A DNA stretch of 64,000 nucleotides from Pseudomonas reactans (GTDB lineage: Bacteria > Pseudomonadota > Gammaproteobacteria > Pseudomonadales > Pseudomonadaceae). The DNA lies in the NCBI RefSeq assembly GCF_013385825.1, contig NZ_JACAPG010000021.1, positions 248,001 through 312,000 of the forward strand, read 5' to 3'. Positions within the stretch are counted from its first letter, which is position 1. Each line of letters begins with the position of its first letter. Under the pieces are notes generated by a model. It saw only the letters and a list, made by a program, of their open reading frames with translations, ran no database searches and had not been told where the DNA came from. Made by a program: the position numbers and the translations under genes. Shown piece by piece: positions 26,055-34,648 of the stretch.

Positions 26055-26522
26055 ATGACTGACATCAATAAAGAATCGATCTCCGTACTGAACGACCTGA
26101 TCGAGACCAGCATCGACGGCCAAAAGGGTTTCAAGGAGTGCGCTGAAGACATCAAGCACCCAGAACTCAAAGCCCTGTTTGCCAAGCGTTCCGCTGACTG
26201 CGCCACCGCCGCTGCTGAATTGAAAACCGCCGTACGTGCCTTGGGCGGTGATCCTGAAGATTCCGGTAGCGTTGCTGGTGCTCTGCACCGTGGTTGGGTC
26301 GACGTCAAGTCGATGCTCACCGGCAAGGATGAAGAGGCAGTGCTGAACGAAGCCGAGCGTGGTGAAGACCATGCCCTGAAGGCTTATAAAGAAGCGATCG
26401 AGAAGATCAACAAACACAACCTGCTGGGCATTCGTGACCTGGTTGAGCGTCAGTACCACGGCGTACAACGCAACCACGACCAGGTGAAAGCCCTGCGTAA
26501 CCAGGCTCGCGCTCAGTCTTGA
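26055..26522 (+). CDS. PA2169-family four-helix-bundle protein (DUF2383)
   Basis: 155-residue, highly charged helical protein of the DUF2383/PA2169 family. Features: SVLNDLIETSIDGQKGFKECA in helix 1, GDPEDSGSVAGALHRGWVD in the middle, and ECG-like ERGEDHALKAYKEAIE in helix 3. The ferritin-like fold is predicted for this family; metal binding is not proven. AAGGAATTG precedes the start. It is usually a stress or stationary-phase gene. A clear terminator follows. Confidence 0.85.
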   Translation: MTDINKESISVLNDLIETSIDGQKGFKECAEDIKHPELKALFAKRSADCATAAAELKTAVRALGGDPEDSGSVAGALHRGWVDVKSMLTGKDEEAVLNEAERGEDHALKAYKEAIEKINKHNLLGIRDLVERQYHGVQRNHDQVKALRNQARAQS

Positions 26523-26537
26523 GTCGTCGCTGAATAG

Positions 26538-26566
26538 AAAAAGCCCCGCCGATGCGGGGCTTTTTT
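26538..26566. terminator. Bidirectional rho-independent terminator
   Basis: Stem GCCCCGC / GCGGGGC with a 4-nt loop and A-run/T-run flanks, between the convergent four-helix gene and MaoC gene. Confidence 0.88.
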
Positions 26567-26577
26567 ATGCGCCAGGA

Positions 26578-27048
26578 TCAGCCAATGCTGATCGGCGGCA
26601 ATTCGGTCAATGTCACGACTTGCTGCTTACGCGGTGCAAGGATCTCCGCCTCACCGTCCACGACCAACTCATCACGCTGGTTGAACACACGGGTGGCGAT
26701 GCGCACGCGGAATTTCGGCAGCTTTTCGAGGATTTCCAGGCGCACGGTCAGGGTGTCGCCAATCTTCACCGGCTTCTGGAAGCTCATCTGCTGGCCGATG
26801 TAAATGGTGCCCGGCCCAGGCAACTCGCAGGCAACGGCCGCGCTGATCAAGGCGCCGCTGAACATGCCATGGGCGATACGCTCCTTGAACATGGTCGCCT
26901 TGGCGTACTCGGCGTCCAGGTGCACCGGGTTGTGGTCACCGGACATCGCGGCGAACAGCTGGATATCGCGCTCTTCCACCAATTTGCTGTAGCTGGCGGT
27001 CTGGCCGACTTCGAGGGCTTCGTACGGGGTGTTGGTTACCTGGGTCAT
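26578..27048 (-). CDS. MaoC-like (R)-specific enoyl-CoA hydratase
   Basis: 156-residue hot-dog-fold hydratase. The catalytic motif is visible as SGDHNPVHLDAEYA with Asp and His, followed by AHGMFSGALIS. Enzymes of this kind (PhaJ group) hydrate trans-2-enoyl-CoA to (R)-3-hydroxyacyl-CoA and can link beta-oxidation to polyhydroxyalkanoate synthesis. It is 57 bp downstream of the hydrolase gene and close to the two fadD genes, which supports a lipid role. The exact phaJ paralogue is not assigned. Confidence 0.85.
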   Translation of the reverse strand: MTQVTNTPYEALEVGQTASYSKLVEERDIQLFAAMSGDHNPVHLDAEYAKATMFKERIAHGMFSGALISAAVACELPGPGTIYIGQQMSFQKPVKIGDTLTVRLEILEKLPKFRVRIATRVFNQRDELVVDGEAEILAPRKQQVVTLTELPPISIG

Positions 27049-27105
27049 CTAAAGGTGCATCCTGTGGCTAATCGGTAATTTAATTGACTGATTTTAAACG
27101 AAAAA

Positions 27106-28050
27106 TTATTCGCAGCGGGTCGGCCTGCGTAATGTCAGCGCCTGGTCGAGCCACGCCAGCACATCCGCTGTGACAGCGTCGCGGTTGGTTTCGTTGAACA
27201 CTTCATGACGCGCCTGCGGGTAGACAGTCAGTTGCAGGTGCTGGCAGCCGGCGTCGCGCAAGGCGTCGGCCAGACTGTTGAGACGCTTGCCCTCACTCAC
27301 AGGATCACATTCGCCGCCCATCACCAGGATCGGCAGGCCCGGATCGATCTGCGCGAGATTGGACGCTTTGCTGATCTGCTGCAAGCCGCCTAGCAGGTCG
27401 ATCCAGAGCTGATTGGTGCAGCGAAACCCGCACAGTGGGTCGTTGATGTACTTGTCCACCTCCTGCGGGTCACGGCTGAGCCAGTCGAACGCGGTACGAT
27501 TGGGTTTGAACGCTTTGTTGAATGAGCCAAACGACAGGAATTCGATCAGCGCACTGCGCCCGCGCAACCCCTGGCGCAGGCGCTCTATGCGTGCAATCAC
27601 CCGAGCGGCGCGATAGAGCGCCACGGGTTGGAAATTCGAACCGCTGAGAATCGCCCCATGCAGGCTGGCGCTGTGGTGCAGCAGGTAAGCCTGGGCGATG
27701 TAACTGCCCATGCTGTGGCCCAGCAGAACGATCGGCAACCCCGGCTGCTGCTGGCCGATATGCTGGTTGAGACTGGCCAGGTCGCCCACCACTTTGTTCC
27801 ATCCATCCGTTTCGGCGTACAGGCCCAGGGTGCCTTCATCGGCGGTACGGCCATGGCCGCGCTGGTCCAGCGCATACAGGCCGTAGCCGGCGCCGCACAG
27901 GGCCTCGGCCAGACGTGCATAGCGTCCACTGTGCTCGGCCATGCCGTGGGACAGCATCACCACGGCCTTGGCCGGGCCCTCGGGCATCCATTGATTGACG
28001 TACAGGCGGCTGCGGTCATTCGCGGTCAGCCAGAAGGTGCTGTGGTTCAT
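27106..28050 (-). CDS. Alpha/beta hydrolase (monoacylglycerol lipase-like)
   Basis: 314-residue serine hydrolase. HGMAEHSGRY is the oxyanion-side motif, GHSMGS the nucleophile elbow, and the acid and His lie in GGECDPVS and QARHEVFNE. This pattern matches monoglyceride lipase/lysophospholipase-type enzymes that release fatty acids. The start at 28050 has AGGA 6 nt upstream. It is divergent from the acyl-CoA synthetases, which would activate the released acids. Confidence 0.85.
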   Translation of the reverse strand: MNHSTFWLTANDRSRLYVNQWMPEGPAKAVVMLSHGMAEHSGRYARLAEALCGAGYGLYALDQRGHGRTADEGTLGLYAETDGWNKVVGDLASLNQHIGQQQPGLPIVLLGHSMGSYIAQAYLLHHSASLHGAILSGSNFQPVALYRAARVIARIERLRQGLRGRSALIEFLSFGSFNKAFKPNRTAFDWLSRDPQEVDKYINDPLCGFRCTNQLWIDLLGGLQQISKASNLAQIDPGLPILVMGGECDPVSEGKRLNSLADALRDAGCQHLQLTVYPQARHEVFNETNRDAVTADVLAWLDQALTLRRPTRCE

Positions 28051-28260
28051 GGCGCTTCCTTTGCTCGGGGTCGTTGCAGTGTATAGCTCATCTATTGAGG
28101 AACTGGGTATCTGCCTGCGCATCAGCGGCAAGATTCATACAATCAATGACACGATTTAGCGTATTTGCCTGTTTGGCCATAGCTGCTAACGTCCCCAAAG
28201 CTCCGCTTTTTATAGCGTTAGGAAAGCGGCCGGACACACTCAGGTAAGAGGACAAGAATA

Positions 28261-29949
28261 ATGCAACCTGATTTCTGGAATGACAAACGCGCGGCGGGCG
28301 TTCCCAATGACATCGACCTGTCGGCCTACAAGTCGGTGATCGAGGTCTTCGAGCGCTCCTGCAAGGCTTTTGCCGACCGTCCGGCATTCAGCAACATGGG
28401 CATCACCCTGACTTACGCCGAGCTTGAGCGCCAGAGTGCGGCGTTCGCCGGTTACCTGCAACAGCACACCGACCTCAAGCCGGGCGACCGCATTGCGGTG
28501 CAGATGCCCAACGTGCTGCATTACCCGATTGCCGTGTTCGGCGCCTTGCGCGCCGGGCTGATCGTGGTCAACACCAACCCGCTGTATACCCCGCGCGAGA
28601 TGCGTCACCAGTTCAAGGACGCCGGCGTACGTGCGCTGGTCTACCTCAACCTGTTCGGCTCGCGGGTGCAGGAGGTGTGCAGCGACACCGAGATCGACTA
28701 CCTGATCGAAGCCAAGATGGGCGACTTCATGCCCGCCGCCAAAGGCTGGCTGGTCAACACCTTGGTCGACAAGGTCAAGAAGATGGTCCCGGCCTACAGC
28801 CTGCCGCGCGCGGTGTCGTTCAAGCGCGCTTTGCACATGGGCGCGGGTCTGGGCGTGACGCGTCACCCGGTGACCCTGGACGATATCGCCGTGCTGCAAT
28901 ACACCGGCGGCACCACCGGCCTGGCCAAGGGCGCGATGCTCACCCACGGCAACCTGGTGGCAAACATGCAACAGGTGCGCGCCTGCATGTCCCAGACCGG
29001 TGAGGACGGCCACCCGCTGATCAAGGAAGGGCAGGAGGTGATGATCGCGCCGCTGCCGCTGTACCACATCTATGCCTTCACGGCGAACTGCATGTGCATG
29101 ATGGTCTCGGGCAATCACAACGTGCTGATCACCAACCCACGGGACATCGGCGGCTTTATCAAGGAGCTGAAAAAGTGGCGCTTCACCGGGCTGCTGGGGC
29201 TCAACACGCTGTTCGTGGCGTTGATGGACCATCCTGATTTCAAGTCCTTGGATTTCTCCCATCTCAAGCTCACCAACTCCGGTGGCACCGCATTGATCAA
29301 GGCCACTGCCGAGCGCTGGGAGCAGATCACCGGTTGCGCGATTGGCGAAGGCTACGGCCTGACGGAAACCTCGCCGGTGGCCAGCACCAACCCCTACGGC
29401 AATAAATCCCGCCTGGGCACCGTGGGCATCCCGGTGCCGGCCACGGCGATGAAAGTGATCGATGACCAGGGCGTCGAGTTGCCCTTGGGCGAACGTGGCG
29501 AGCTGTGCATCAAGGGCCCACAGGTGATGAAGGGCTACTGGCAGCAACCGGCCGCTACCGCTGAAGCGCTGGACGCCGAAGGCTGGCTCAAGACCGGTGA
29601 TATTGCGGTGATCGACGAGGATGGCTTTGTGCGCATCGTCGACCGCAAGAAAGACCTGATCATCGTCTCGGGTTTCAACGTGTACCCCAACGAAATCGAA
29701 GACGTGGTGATGGCTCACCCGGCCGTGGCCAACTGCGCGGTAATCGGTGTGCCGGACGAGCGCACGGGGGAGGCTGTGAAGCTGTTTGTGGTGGCACGTG
29801 CCGAAGGGGTGAGCCTTGAGGAGTTGAAGGCCTACTGCAAGACCAACTTCACCGGGTACAAGGTGCCCAAGCATATTGTGCTGCGCGAATCGTTGCCGAT
29901 GACGCCGGTGGGCAAGATCTTGCGCAGGGAGTTGCGCGATATCGCCTAA
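28261..29949 (+). CDS. fadD2: Long-chain acyl-CoA synthetase FadD2
   Basis: 562-residue AMP-forming synthetase activating fatty acids to acyl-CoA. The AMP-binding loop YTGGTTGLAKGAM is at about 214-226, GYGLTETSP near 364, and the C-terminal GKILRREL holds the catalytic Lys region. It is about two-thirds identical by eye to the next gene. It is first of the tandem pair; numbering follows P. aeruginosa order (fadD2 upstream of fadD1). A REPIN and a 400-bp gap separate the two, so each may have its own promoter. Confidence 0.88.
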   Translation: MQPDFWNDKRAAGVPNDIDLSAYKSVIEVFERSCKAFADRPAFSNMGITLTYAELERQSAAFAGYLQQHTDLKPGDRIAVQMPNVLHYPIAVFGALRAGLIVVNTNPLYTPREMRHQFKDAGVRALVYLNLFGSRVQEVCSDTEIDYLIEAKMGDFMPAAKGWLVNTLVDKVKKMVPAYSLPRAVSFKRALHMGAGLGVTRHPVTLDDIAVLQYTGGTTGLAKGAMLTHGNLVANMQQVRACMSQTGEDGHPLIKEGQEVMIAPLPLYHIYAFTANCMCMMVSGNHNVLITNPRDIGGFIKELKKWRFTGLLGLNTLFVALMDHPDFKSLDFSHLKLTNSGGTALIKATAERWEQITGCAIGEGYGLTETSPVASTNPYGNKSRLGTVGIPVPATAMKVIDDQGVELPLGERGELCIKGPQVMKGYWQQPAATAEALDAEGWLKTGDIAVIDEDGFVRIVDRKKDLIIVSGFNVYPNEIEDVVMAHPAVANCAVIGVPDERTGEAVKLFVVARAEGVSLEELKAYCKTNFTGYKVPKHIVLRESLPMTPVGKILRRELRDIA

Positions 29950-30356
29950 TTTGAAATGGGCTCGCAAATGTGGGAGCTGGCTTGTCGAGTCGTCGCACCG
30001 CTGCGATAGCGATGTTTCAGTCACTGGATGTATCGACTGACACGCCACTATCGCGGGCAAGCCAGCTCCCACACTGTTATTCATTGAGCTGAAATGCCCG
30101 TTCCAGAGCCTTTTCAGGGCGTATTTCAGCAATGTTTAAAGTGTGACCGAATATTGTAGGACAGTCGCGTTTATGACCACGGGGCCCACCTTTGGCTCTA
30201 GGCGACCTTTGGCAAAGCTGCTACTCTCGGCGCGCTTTGTGACGTCTCGGCCTGCTTGAAAGCGCCAGATTCACCTAAAAAAACATACACCAATAATAAT
30301 CGCATCAAATGCGATGATGAATTCGCGTCGCTGACGTCGCTGAGGAGTGGGCTTCC
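29950..30356 (+). other. 407-bp gap between the two fadD genes
   Basis: Contains a family D REPIN (29969-30073) and then about 280 bp without a convincing coding frame. Near the end are three AAN triplets (AATAATAAT, about 30291-30299) and a short hairpin (TCGCAT / ATGCGA). The region probably carries the fadD1 promoter and leader. I found no convincing PsrA-type palindrome. Confidence 0.6.
29969..30073. repeat. REPIN, family D
   Basis: Inverted pair: TGTGGGAGCTGGCTTG at the left and its complement ending GCCAGCTCCCACA at the right, about 75 bp apart. It is the only copy of this family in the window. Confidence 0.85.
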
Positions 30357-32048
30357 ATGAACGAAGACTTTTGGAAGGATAAGTACCCCGCCGGGATTGC
30401 TGCAGAAATCAATCCAGACGAGTATCCGAATATTCAGGCGGTACTGAAGCAGTCCTGCCAGCGCTTCGCCAACAAACCGGCTTTCAGCAACCTGGGCAAG
30501 ACCATCACCTACGGTGAGTTGTACGAATTGTCCGGCGCCTTCGCCGCGTACCTGCAACAGCACACCGACTTGAAGCCCGGCGATCGCATCGCCGTGCAAC
30601 TGCCCAACGTCCTCCAGTACCCGGTTGCCGTGTTCGGTGCCATCCGTGCCGGGCTGATCGTGGTCAACACCAACCCGCTGTATACCGCGCGGGAAATGGA
30701 ACACCAATTCAACGACTCCGGTGCCAAGGCCCTCGTCTGCCTGGCCAACATGGCGCACCTGGCGGAAAAGGTTGTGCCCAAGACCGCCGTCAAGCATGTG
30801 ATCGTCACCGAAGTTGCCGACCTGTTGCCGCCGCTCAAGCGCCTGCTGATCAACAGCGTCATCAAGTACGTGAAGAAGATGGTCCCGGCGTATCACTTGC
30901 CCCAGGCGATCAAATTCAATGACGTGCTGGCCAAGGGGCACGGCCAACCGGTCAACGATGCCAGCCCGGACAGTGGCGATGTGGCGGTGCTGCAATACAC
31001 CGGCGGCACCACCGGCGTGGCCAAGGGCGCGATGCTCACCCACCGCAACCTGGTCGCCAACATGTTGCAGTGCAAGGCGCTGATGGGCTCCAACCTCAAT
31101 GAAGGTTGCGAGATCCTGATCACCCCGCTGCCGCTGTACCACATCTATGCGTTCACCTTTCATTGCATGGCGATGATGCTGATCGGCAACCACAACATCC
31201 TGATCAGCAACCCGCGCGACCTGCCGGCGATGGTCAAGGAACTGTCGAAGTGGAAGTTCAGTGGATTTGTCGGCTTGAACACGCTGTTCGTGGCGCTGTG
31301 CAACAACGAGGCATTCCGCAAGCTGGACTTCTCCGCGCTGAAAGTCACCCTGTCCGGCGGCATGGCCCTGCAATTGGCCGCCGCCGAGCGCTGGAAGGCC
31401 GTGACCGGCTGTGGCATCTGCGAAGGCTACGGCATGACCGAAACCAGCCCGGTGGCCACGGTTAACCCGATCCAGCACATCCAGATCGGCACCATCGGCA
31501 TTCCGGTGCCGTCCACCGTGTGCAAAGTCATCGCCGACGACGGCACTGAACTTGCCCTGGGTGAAACCGGCGAGCTGTGCGTCAAGGGCCCGCAAGTGAT
31601 GAAAGGCTACTGGCAGCGCCAGGACGCCACCGACGAGATGCTCGACAGCGAAGGCTGGCTCAAGACCGGGGATATCGCGATCATCCAGCCTGACGGCTAC
31701 ATGCGCATTGTCGACCGCAAAAAGGACATGATCCTGGTGTCGGGCTTCAACGTGTACCCCAACGAGCTGGAAGACGTATTGGCGGGCCTGCCGGGCGTGC
31801 TGCAATGCGCAGCCATCGGTGTGCCGGATGAGAAGTCCGGTGAGCACATCAAGCTGTTTATCGTGGTCAAGCCGGGCGCGACCCTGACCAAGGACCAGGT
31901 GATGGAGCACATGCGCGCCAACGTCACCGCCTACAAGGTGCCCAAGGCCGTGGAATTCCGCGATGCATTGCCGACCACCAACGTGGGCAAGATCCTGCGC
32001 CGTGAGTTGCGCGATGAAGAGTTGAAGAAGCTCGGTCTTAAAAAGTAA
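30357..32048 (+). CDS. fadD1: Long-chain acyl-CoA synthetase FadD1
   Basis: 563-residue AMP-forming acyl-CoA synthetase. YTGGTTGVAKGAM (about 214-226), GYGMTETSP and GWLKTGDIA are in place, and the C-terminus ends GKILRRELRDEEL. It begins MNEDFWKDKYPAGI, as other pseudomonad FadD1 proteins do. Ribosome-binding site GAGGAGTGG lies upstream. A strong terminator follows. Confidence 0.9.
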   Translation: MNEDFWKDKYPAGIAAEINPDEYPNIQAVLKQSCQRFANKPAFSNLGKTITYGELYELSGAFAAYLQQHTDLKPGDRIAVQLPNVLQYPVAVFGAIRAGLIVVNTNPLYTAREMEHQFNDSGAKALVCLANMAHLAEKVVPKTAVKHVIVTEVADLLPPLKRLLINSVIKYVKKMVPAYHLPQAIKFNDVLAKGHGQPVNDASPDSGDVAVLQYTGGTTGVAKGAMLTHRNLVANMLQCKALMGSNLNEGCEILITPLPLYHIYAFTFHCMAMMLIGNHNILISNPRDLPAMVKELSKWKFSGFVGLNTLFVALCNNEAFRKLDFSALKVTLSGGMALQLAAAERWKAVTGCGICEGYGMTETSPVATVNPIQHIQIGTIGIPVPSTVCKVIADDGTELALGETGELCVKGPQVMKGYWQRQDATDEMLDSEGWLKTGDIAIIQPDGYMRIVDRKKDMILVSGFNVYPNELEDVLAGLPGVLQCAAIGVPDEKSGEHIKLFIVVKPGATLTKDQVMEHMRANVTAYKVPKAVEFRDALPTTNVGKILRRELRDEELKKLGLKK

Positions 32049-32054
32049 CCCAAT

Positions 32055-32082
32055 AAAAAACCCCGCCGAAGCGGGGTTTTTT
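32055..32082. terminator. Bidirectional rho-independent terminator
   Basis: CCCCGC / GCGGGG stem with loop CGAA, flanked by six A and six T. It lies between fadD1 and the convergent small gene. Confidence 0.88.
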
Positions 32083-32092
32083 ATTGGGGGGG

Positions 32093-32470
32093 TTACAGCG
32101 CGAACTGCGCGAATCCCACGCCAGCACCCGCCGGACGCACATCCTTCAAGAACGAATCCTTGTCTGCACTCAGCTCCAGCGTAATCTCCGGCTTGCGCTT
32201 GCCGGCATTGCGCACCACCAAGCCTTCGATGTGCTCGCGCAAAAACGCGGTCGGCACCTTCAGGTGCAGCAACTGGTCGGTCTCGGCGTTGTGCATCAAC
32301 AGGTGGATCCACTCGTACTGGCCCACGGCAATACGGCCCACCGGCAGGTCGAACCACCAGATGTTGCGTTTGCGGTCCAGGTCGGTGAAGTGGCAGTTGT
32401 TGACGCCGAGTACGGCACCGCCCAGTTCGGTGTTTCGGCGGGCGATGGCCTGTGCTTTATTGAGTTTCAT
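32093..32470 (-). CDS. Conserved hypothetical protein (125 aa)
   Basis: Not recognised. It begins MKLNKAQAIARRNTELGGAVLG and contains WWFDLPVGRI and EWIHLLMHNAETDQLLHLKVP, suggesting a compact alpha/beta fold with no membrane segment or signal peptide. The start at 32470 follows a purine-rich stretch (AGGAAGGTT type). It stands alone on the minus strand and shares the terminator with fadD1. Confidence 0.65.
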   Translation of the reverse strand: MKLNKAQAIARRNTELGGAVLGVNNCHFTDLDRKRNIWWFDLPVGRIAVGQYEWIHLLMHNAETDQLLHLKVPTAFLREHIEGLVVRNAGKRKPEITLELSADKDSFLKDVRPAGAGVGFAQFAL

Positions 32471-32670
32471 AACCTTCCTACGGGATCTGTTATTCAGCGT
32501 TATAGCCTGAATGTGCCGGGCATTCTCAGGGGTTGGCGGCAAAACATAAAGCCAAACCTGCGGCCGGCGATGAAATGCGTGGGCAAAAATAATTGAAACT
32601 CTGCTGAACGGCCTCGGGTCAATCTTTAGGTAATGACCCAAACCCTTGATTGTTCTTTCGGAGAAATACC

Positions 32671-32856
32671 ATGAGCAGCACATCTGACAAGGTTAAAGGC
32701 GTGGCAAACGAGGCGGTCGGCAATATCAAGCAAGGTGTCGGTAAAGTCACCGGCAACGACAAACTGCGCGCCGAAGGTGTGGTTCAGGAAAAGAAAGGCG
32801 AAGTGCAGAAAGCAGTAGGCGACACCAAGGACGCGGTCAAAAAAGCGACCAAGTAA
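32671..32856 (+). CDS. CsbD-family stress protein
   Basis: 61-residue, Lys/Gly/Val-rich hydrophilic protein with the CsbD pattern: DKVKGVANEAVGNIKQGVGK, then GDKxRAEG-like NDKLRAEGVVQEKKGEVQKAVGD. CsbD proteins are general stress proteins of unknown mechanism. A good ribosome-binding site (CGGAGA) precedes the start at 32671, and a terminator follows. Confidence 0.9.
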   Translation: MSSTSDKVKGVANEAVGNIKQGVGKVTGNDKLRAEGVVQEKKGEVQKAVGDTKDAVKKATK

Positions 32857-32888
32857 CGCTGAATCGCTGGCTGGTTACACGCAGCCCG

Positions 32889-32915
32889 ACGGCCATCCAC
32901 GGATGGCCGTTTTTG
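32889..32915 (+). terminator. Rho-independent terminator after csbD-like gene
   Basis: Ten-bp stem ACGGCCATCC / GGATGGCCGT around AC, followed by TTTTTG. Confidence 0.8.
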
Positions 32916-33037
32916 TGTCACCTGGTGCAGTTAAAGTTTCGAAATTGTTTCAAGGTCGCCAAATAGGCTACCTTGATGTAGAAAACGGCCCCTGAGTCGC
33001 CCACGAACTCAACCTTTTTGCGGCGAAAGGAGACGCT

Positions 33038-33988
33038 ATGATTTTTCCGGTTCTCGATGGTCTCAAGCTGCATAAAGTGCTGCTGCGCACCGTCAAGGAA
33101 TTCGTCGATGACGAAATGCCTACCTACGCCTCGGCACTGGCCTACCAGATGCTGTTCTCGCTGTTTCCCTTCCTGCTGTTCCTGATTGCCCTGATCGGTT
33201 TCCTGCACCTGCCGGACTTCTTCACCTGGCTGCGCCTGCAGTCGGAACTGGTGTTGCCGCCCCAGGCCCTGGAGCAGGTCAACCCGGTGATCGACCAATT
33301 GCAGCAATCCAAGGGTGGCCTGCTGTCGGTGGGTATCGTGATCGCGCTGTGGACGGCCTCGGCCGGTGTGCGCTTGATGATGAGCGCGATGAACGCCGCC
33401 TACGACGTGGTTGAAGGCCGACCGATCTGGAAGCGCTTCCCACTGTCGATTTTCTACACCGTCGGCATCGCCGGCATGTTGCTGGCCGCCGCTGCGCTGA
33501 TGGTGCTGGGCCCGCAAGTGATGGAGTGGCTGGCCGGGCAGATCGGCATGCAGGAGTTCGTGGTCACCCTGTGGACCATCCTGCGCTGGCCGTTGATCGT
33601 GATTCTGCTCATGTTCGCCGTGGCCCTCATGTACTACGTGATGCCCGATGTCGAACAGAAATTCCGCTTTATCACCCCAGGCTCTGTGTTGGCGGTGGTG
33701 GTGTGGATCGTCGCGTCATTGGGGTTCGGCTACTACGTCAAAACCTTTGCCGACTACAACGCCATGTATGGCAGTATCGGTGCAATCATCGTGTTGCTCC
33801 TGTACTTCTACATTTCCGCCGCCGTGCTGTTGCTGGGCGCGGAGATGAATGCGGTGATCGAGCACATGTCCGCCGAAGGCAAGGACCCGGGTGAAAAAGA
33901 GTTCGATGAGCCCGGCCACACCGATGAAAAACAACACGTCTCAGGCCTCGGCCGGGACCACTCCAAGCCCACTGCCGATGAAGTCTGA
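33038..33988 (+). CDS. YihY/BrkB-family inner-membrane protein
   Basis: 316-residue integral membrane protein with about six transmembrane helices (clusters near 40-60, 95-115, 140-165, 185-205, 215-235, 250-270). The family stretch YASALAYQMLFSLFPFLLF is near the N-terminus and YGSIGAIIVLLLYFYISAAVLLLGAEMNA near the end of the membrane part. The last 50 residues are charged and soluble. Once annotated as RNase BN, but that activity belongs to another protein. Its transport role is unknown. The def gene follows 3 bp later. Confidence 0.85.
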   Translation: MIFPVLDGLKLHKVLLRTVKEFVDDEMPTYASALAYQMLFSLFPFLLFLIALIGFLHLPDFFTWLRLQSELVLPPQALEQVNPVIDQLQQSKGGLLSVGIVIALWTASAGVRLMMSAMNAAYDVVEGRPIWKRFPLSIFYTVGIAGMLLAAAALMVLGPQVMEWLAGQIGMQEFVVTLWTILRWPLIVILLMFAVALMYYVMPDVEQKFRFITPGSVLAVVVWIVASLGFGYYVKTFADYNAMYGSIGAIIVLLLYFYISAAVLLLGAEMNAVIEHMSAEGKDPGEKEFDEPGHTDEKQHVSGLGRDHSKPTADEV

Positions 33989-33991
33989 TCG

Positions 33992-34531
33992 ATGATCCGT
34001 GAAATCCTGAAAATGGGCGACGAGCGCCTGCTGCGTATCGCGCCCCCGGTTCCGCCGGAAATGTTCGACAGCCCCGAGCTGTGGCAATTGATCGATGACA
34101 TGTTCCAGACCATGGAACACGTGGGCGGCGTCGGCCTGGCCGCACCGCAGATCGGTGTCGACCTGCAATTGGTGATCTTCGGTTTCGAGGCCAGCGAACG
34201 CTACCCGGACGCGCCGCCGGTGCCACAGACGATCCTGATCAACCCGCTGATCACACCACTGAGCCCGGTGCTGGAAGAGGGCTATGAAGGTTGCCTGTCT
34301 GTGCCGGGTTTGCGGGGTGCGGTGGATCGCTATCAGCAGATTCGTTATGAGGGCTTCGATCCCAAGGGCGAGCCGATCGTGCGCATTGCCGAGGGCTTTC
34401 ATGCGCGGGTGGTGCAGCATGAGTGTGATCACTTGATCGGGCGCTTGTACCCGTCGCGGATTACCGATTTCACCAAGTTCGGGTTTATCGAAGTGATGTT
34501 CCCGGACATGGATCCCACGGCTGACGACTAG
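33992..34531 (+). CDS. def: Peptide deformylase (second-type paralogue)
   Basis: 179-residue metalloenzyme removing the N-formyl group from nascent proteins. The three family motifs are present: GVGLAAPQIG, EGCLSVPG with the metal-binding Cys, and QHECDHLIG with the two metal His and catalytic Glu. It begins MIREILKMGDERLLRIA, a form seen in accessory deformylases rather than the one next to fmt. It is coupled to the YihY gene (3-bp gap). Convergent with the methyltransferase gene across a REPIN. Confidence 0.92.
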   Translation: MIREILKMGDERLLRIAPPVPPEMFDSPELWQLIDDMFQTMEHVGGVGLAAPQIGVDLQLVIFGFEASERYPDAPPVPQTILINPLITPLSPVLEEGYEGCLSVPGLRGAVDRYQQIRYEGFDPKGEPIVRIAEGFHARVVQHECDHLIGRLYPSRITDFTKFGFIEVMFPDMDPTADD

Positions 34532-34544
34532 GCAACCCAATCCC

Positions 34545-34628
34545 TGTAGGAGCCGGCTTGCCGGCGATAGGCCAATTGAGTTCTACCTTGAACTCAAGGA
34601 TGCCATCGCCGGCAAGCCGGCTCCTACA
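34545..34628. repeat. REPIN, family B
   Basis: TGTAGGAGCCGGCTTGCCGG and its inverse copy, with a 40-bp spacer, between the convergent def and methyltransferase genes. Confidence 0.9.
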
Positions 34629-34648
34629 GGTTGGGTATTCAAGACGGA

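Noticed and set aside
30210..30235. Sigma-54 promoter before fadD1
   Set aside because: A TGGCA and a TGCT are present, but the spacing is 3 bases too short for GG-N10-GC.
30198..32357. 719-codon frame opposite fadD1 (and a 630-codon one opposite fadD2 at 28240-30132)
   Set aside because: Both are antisense shadows of strongly conserved acyl-CoA synthetases, and they occur at the same relative place in both paralogues.
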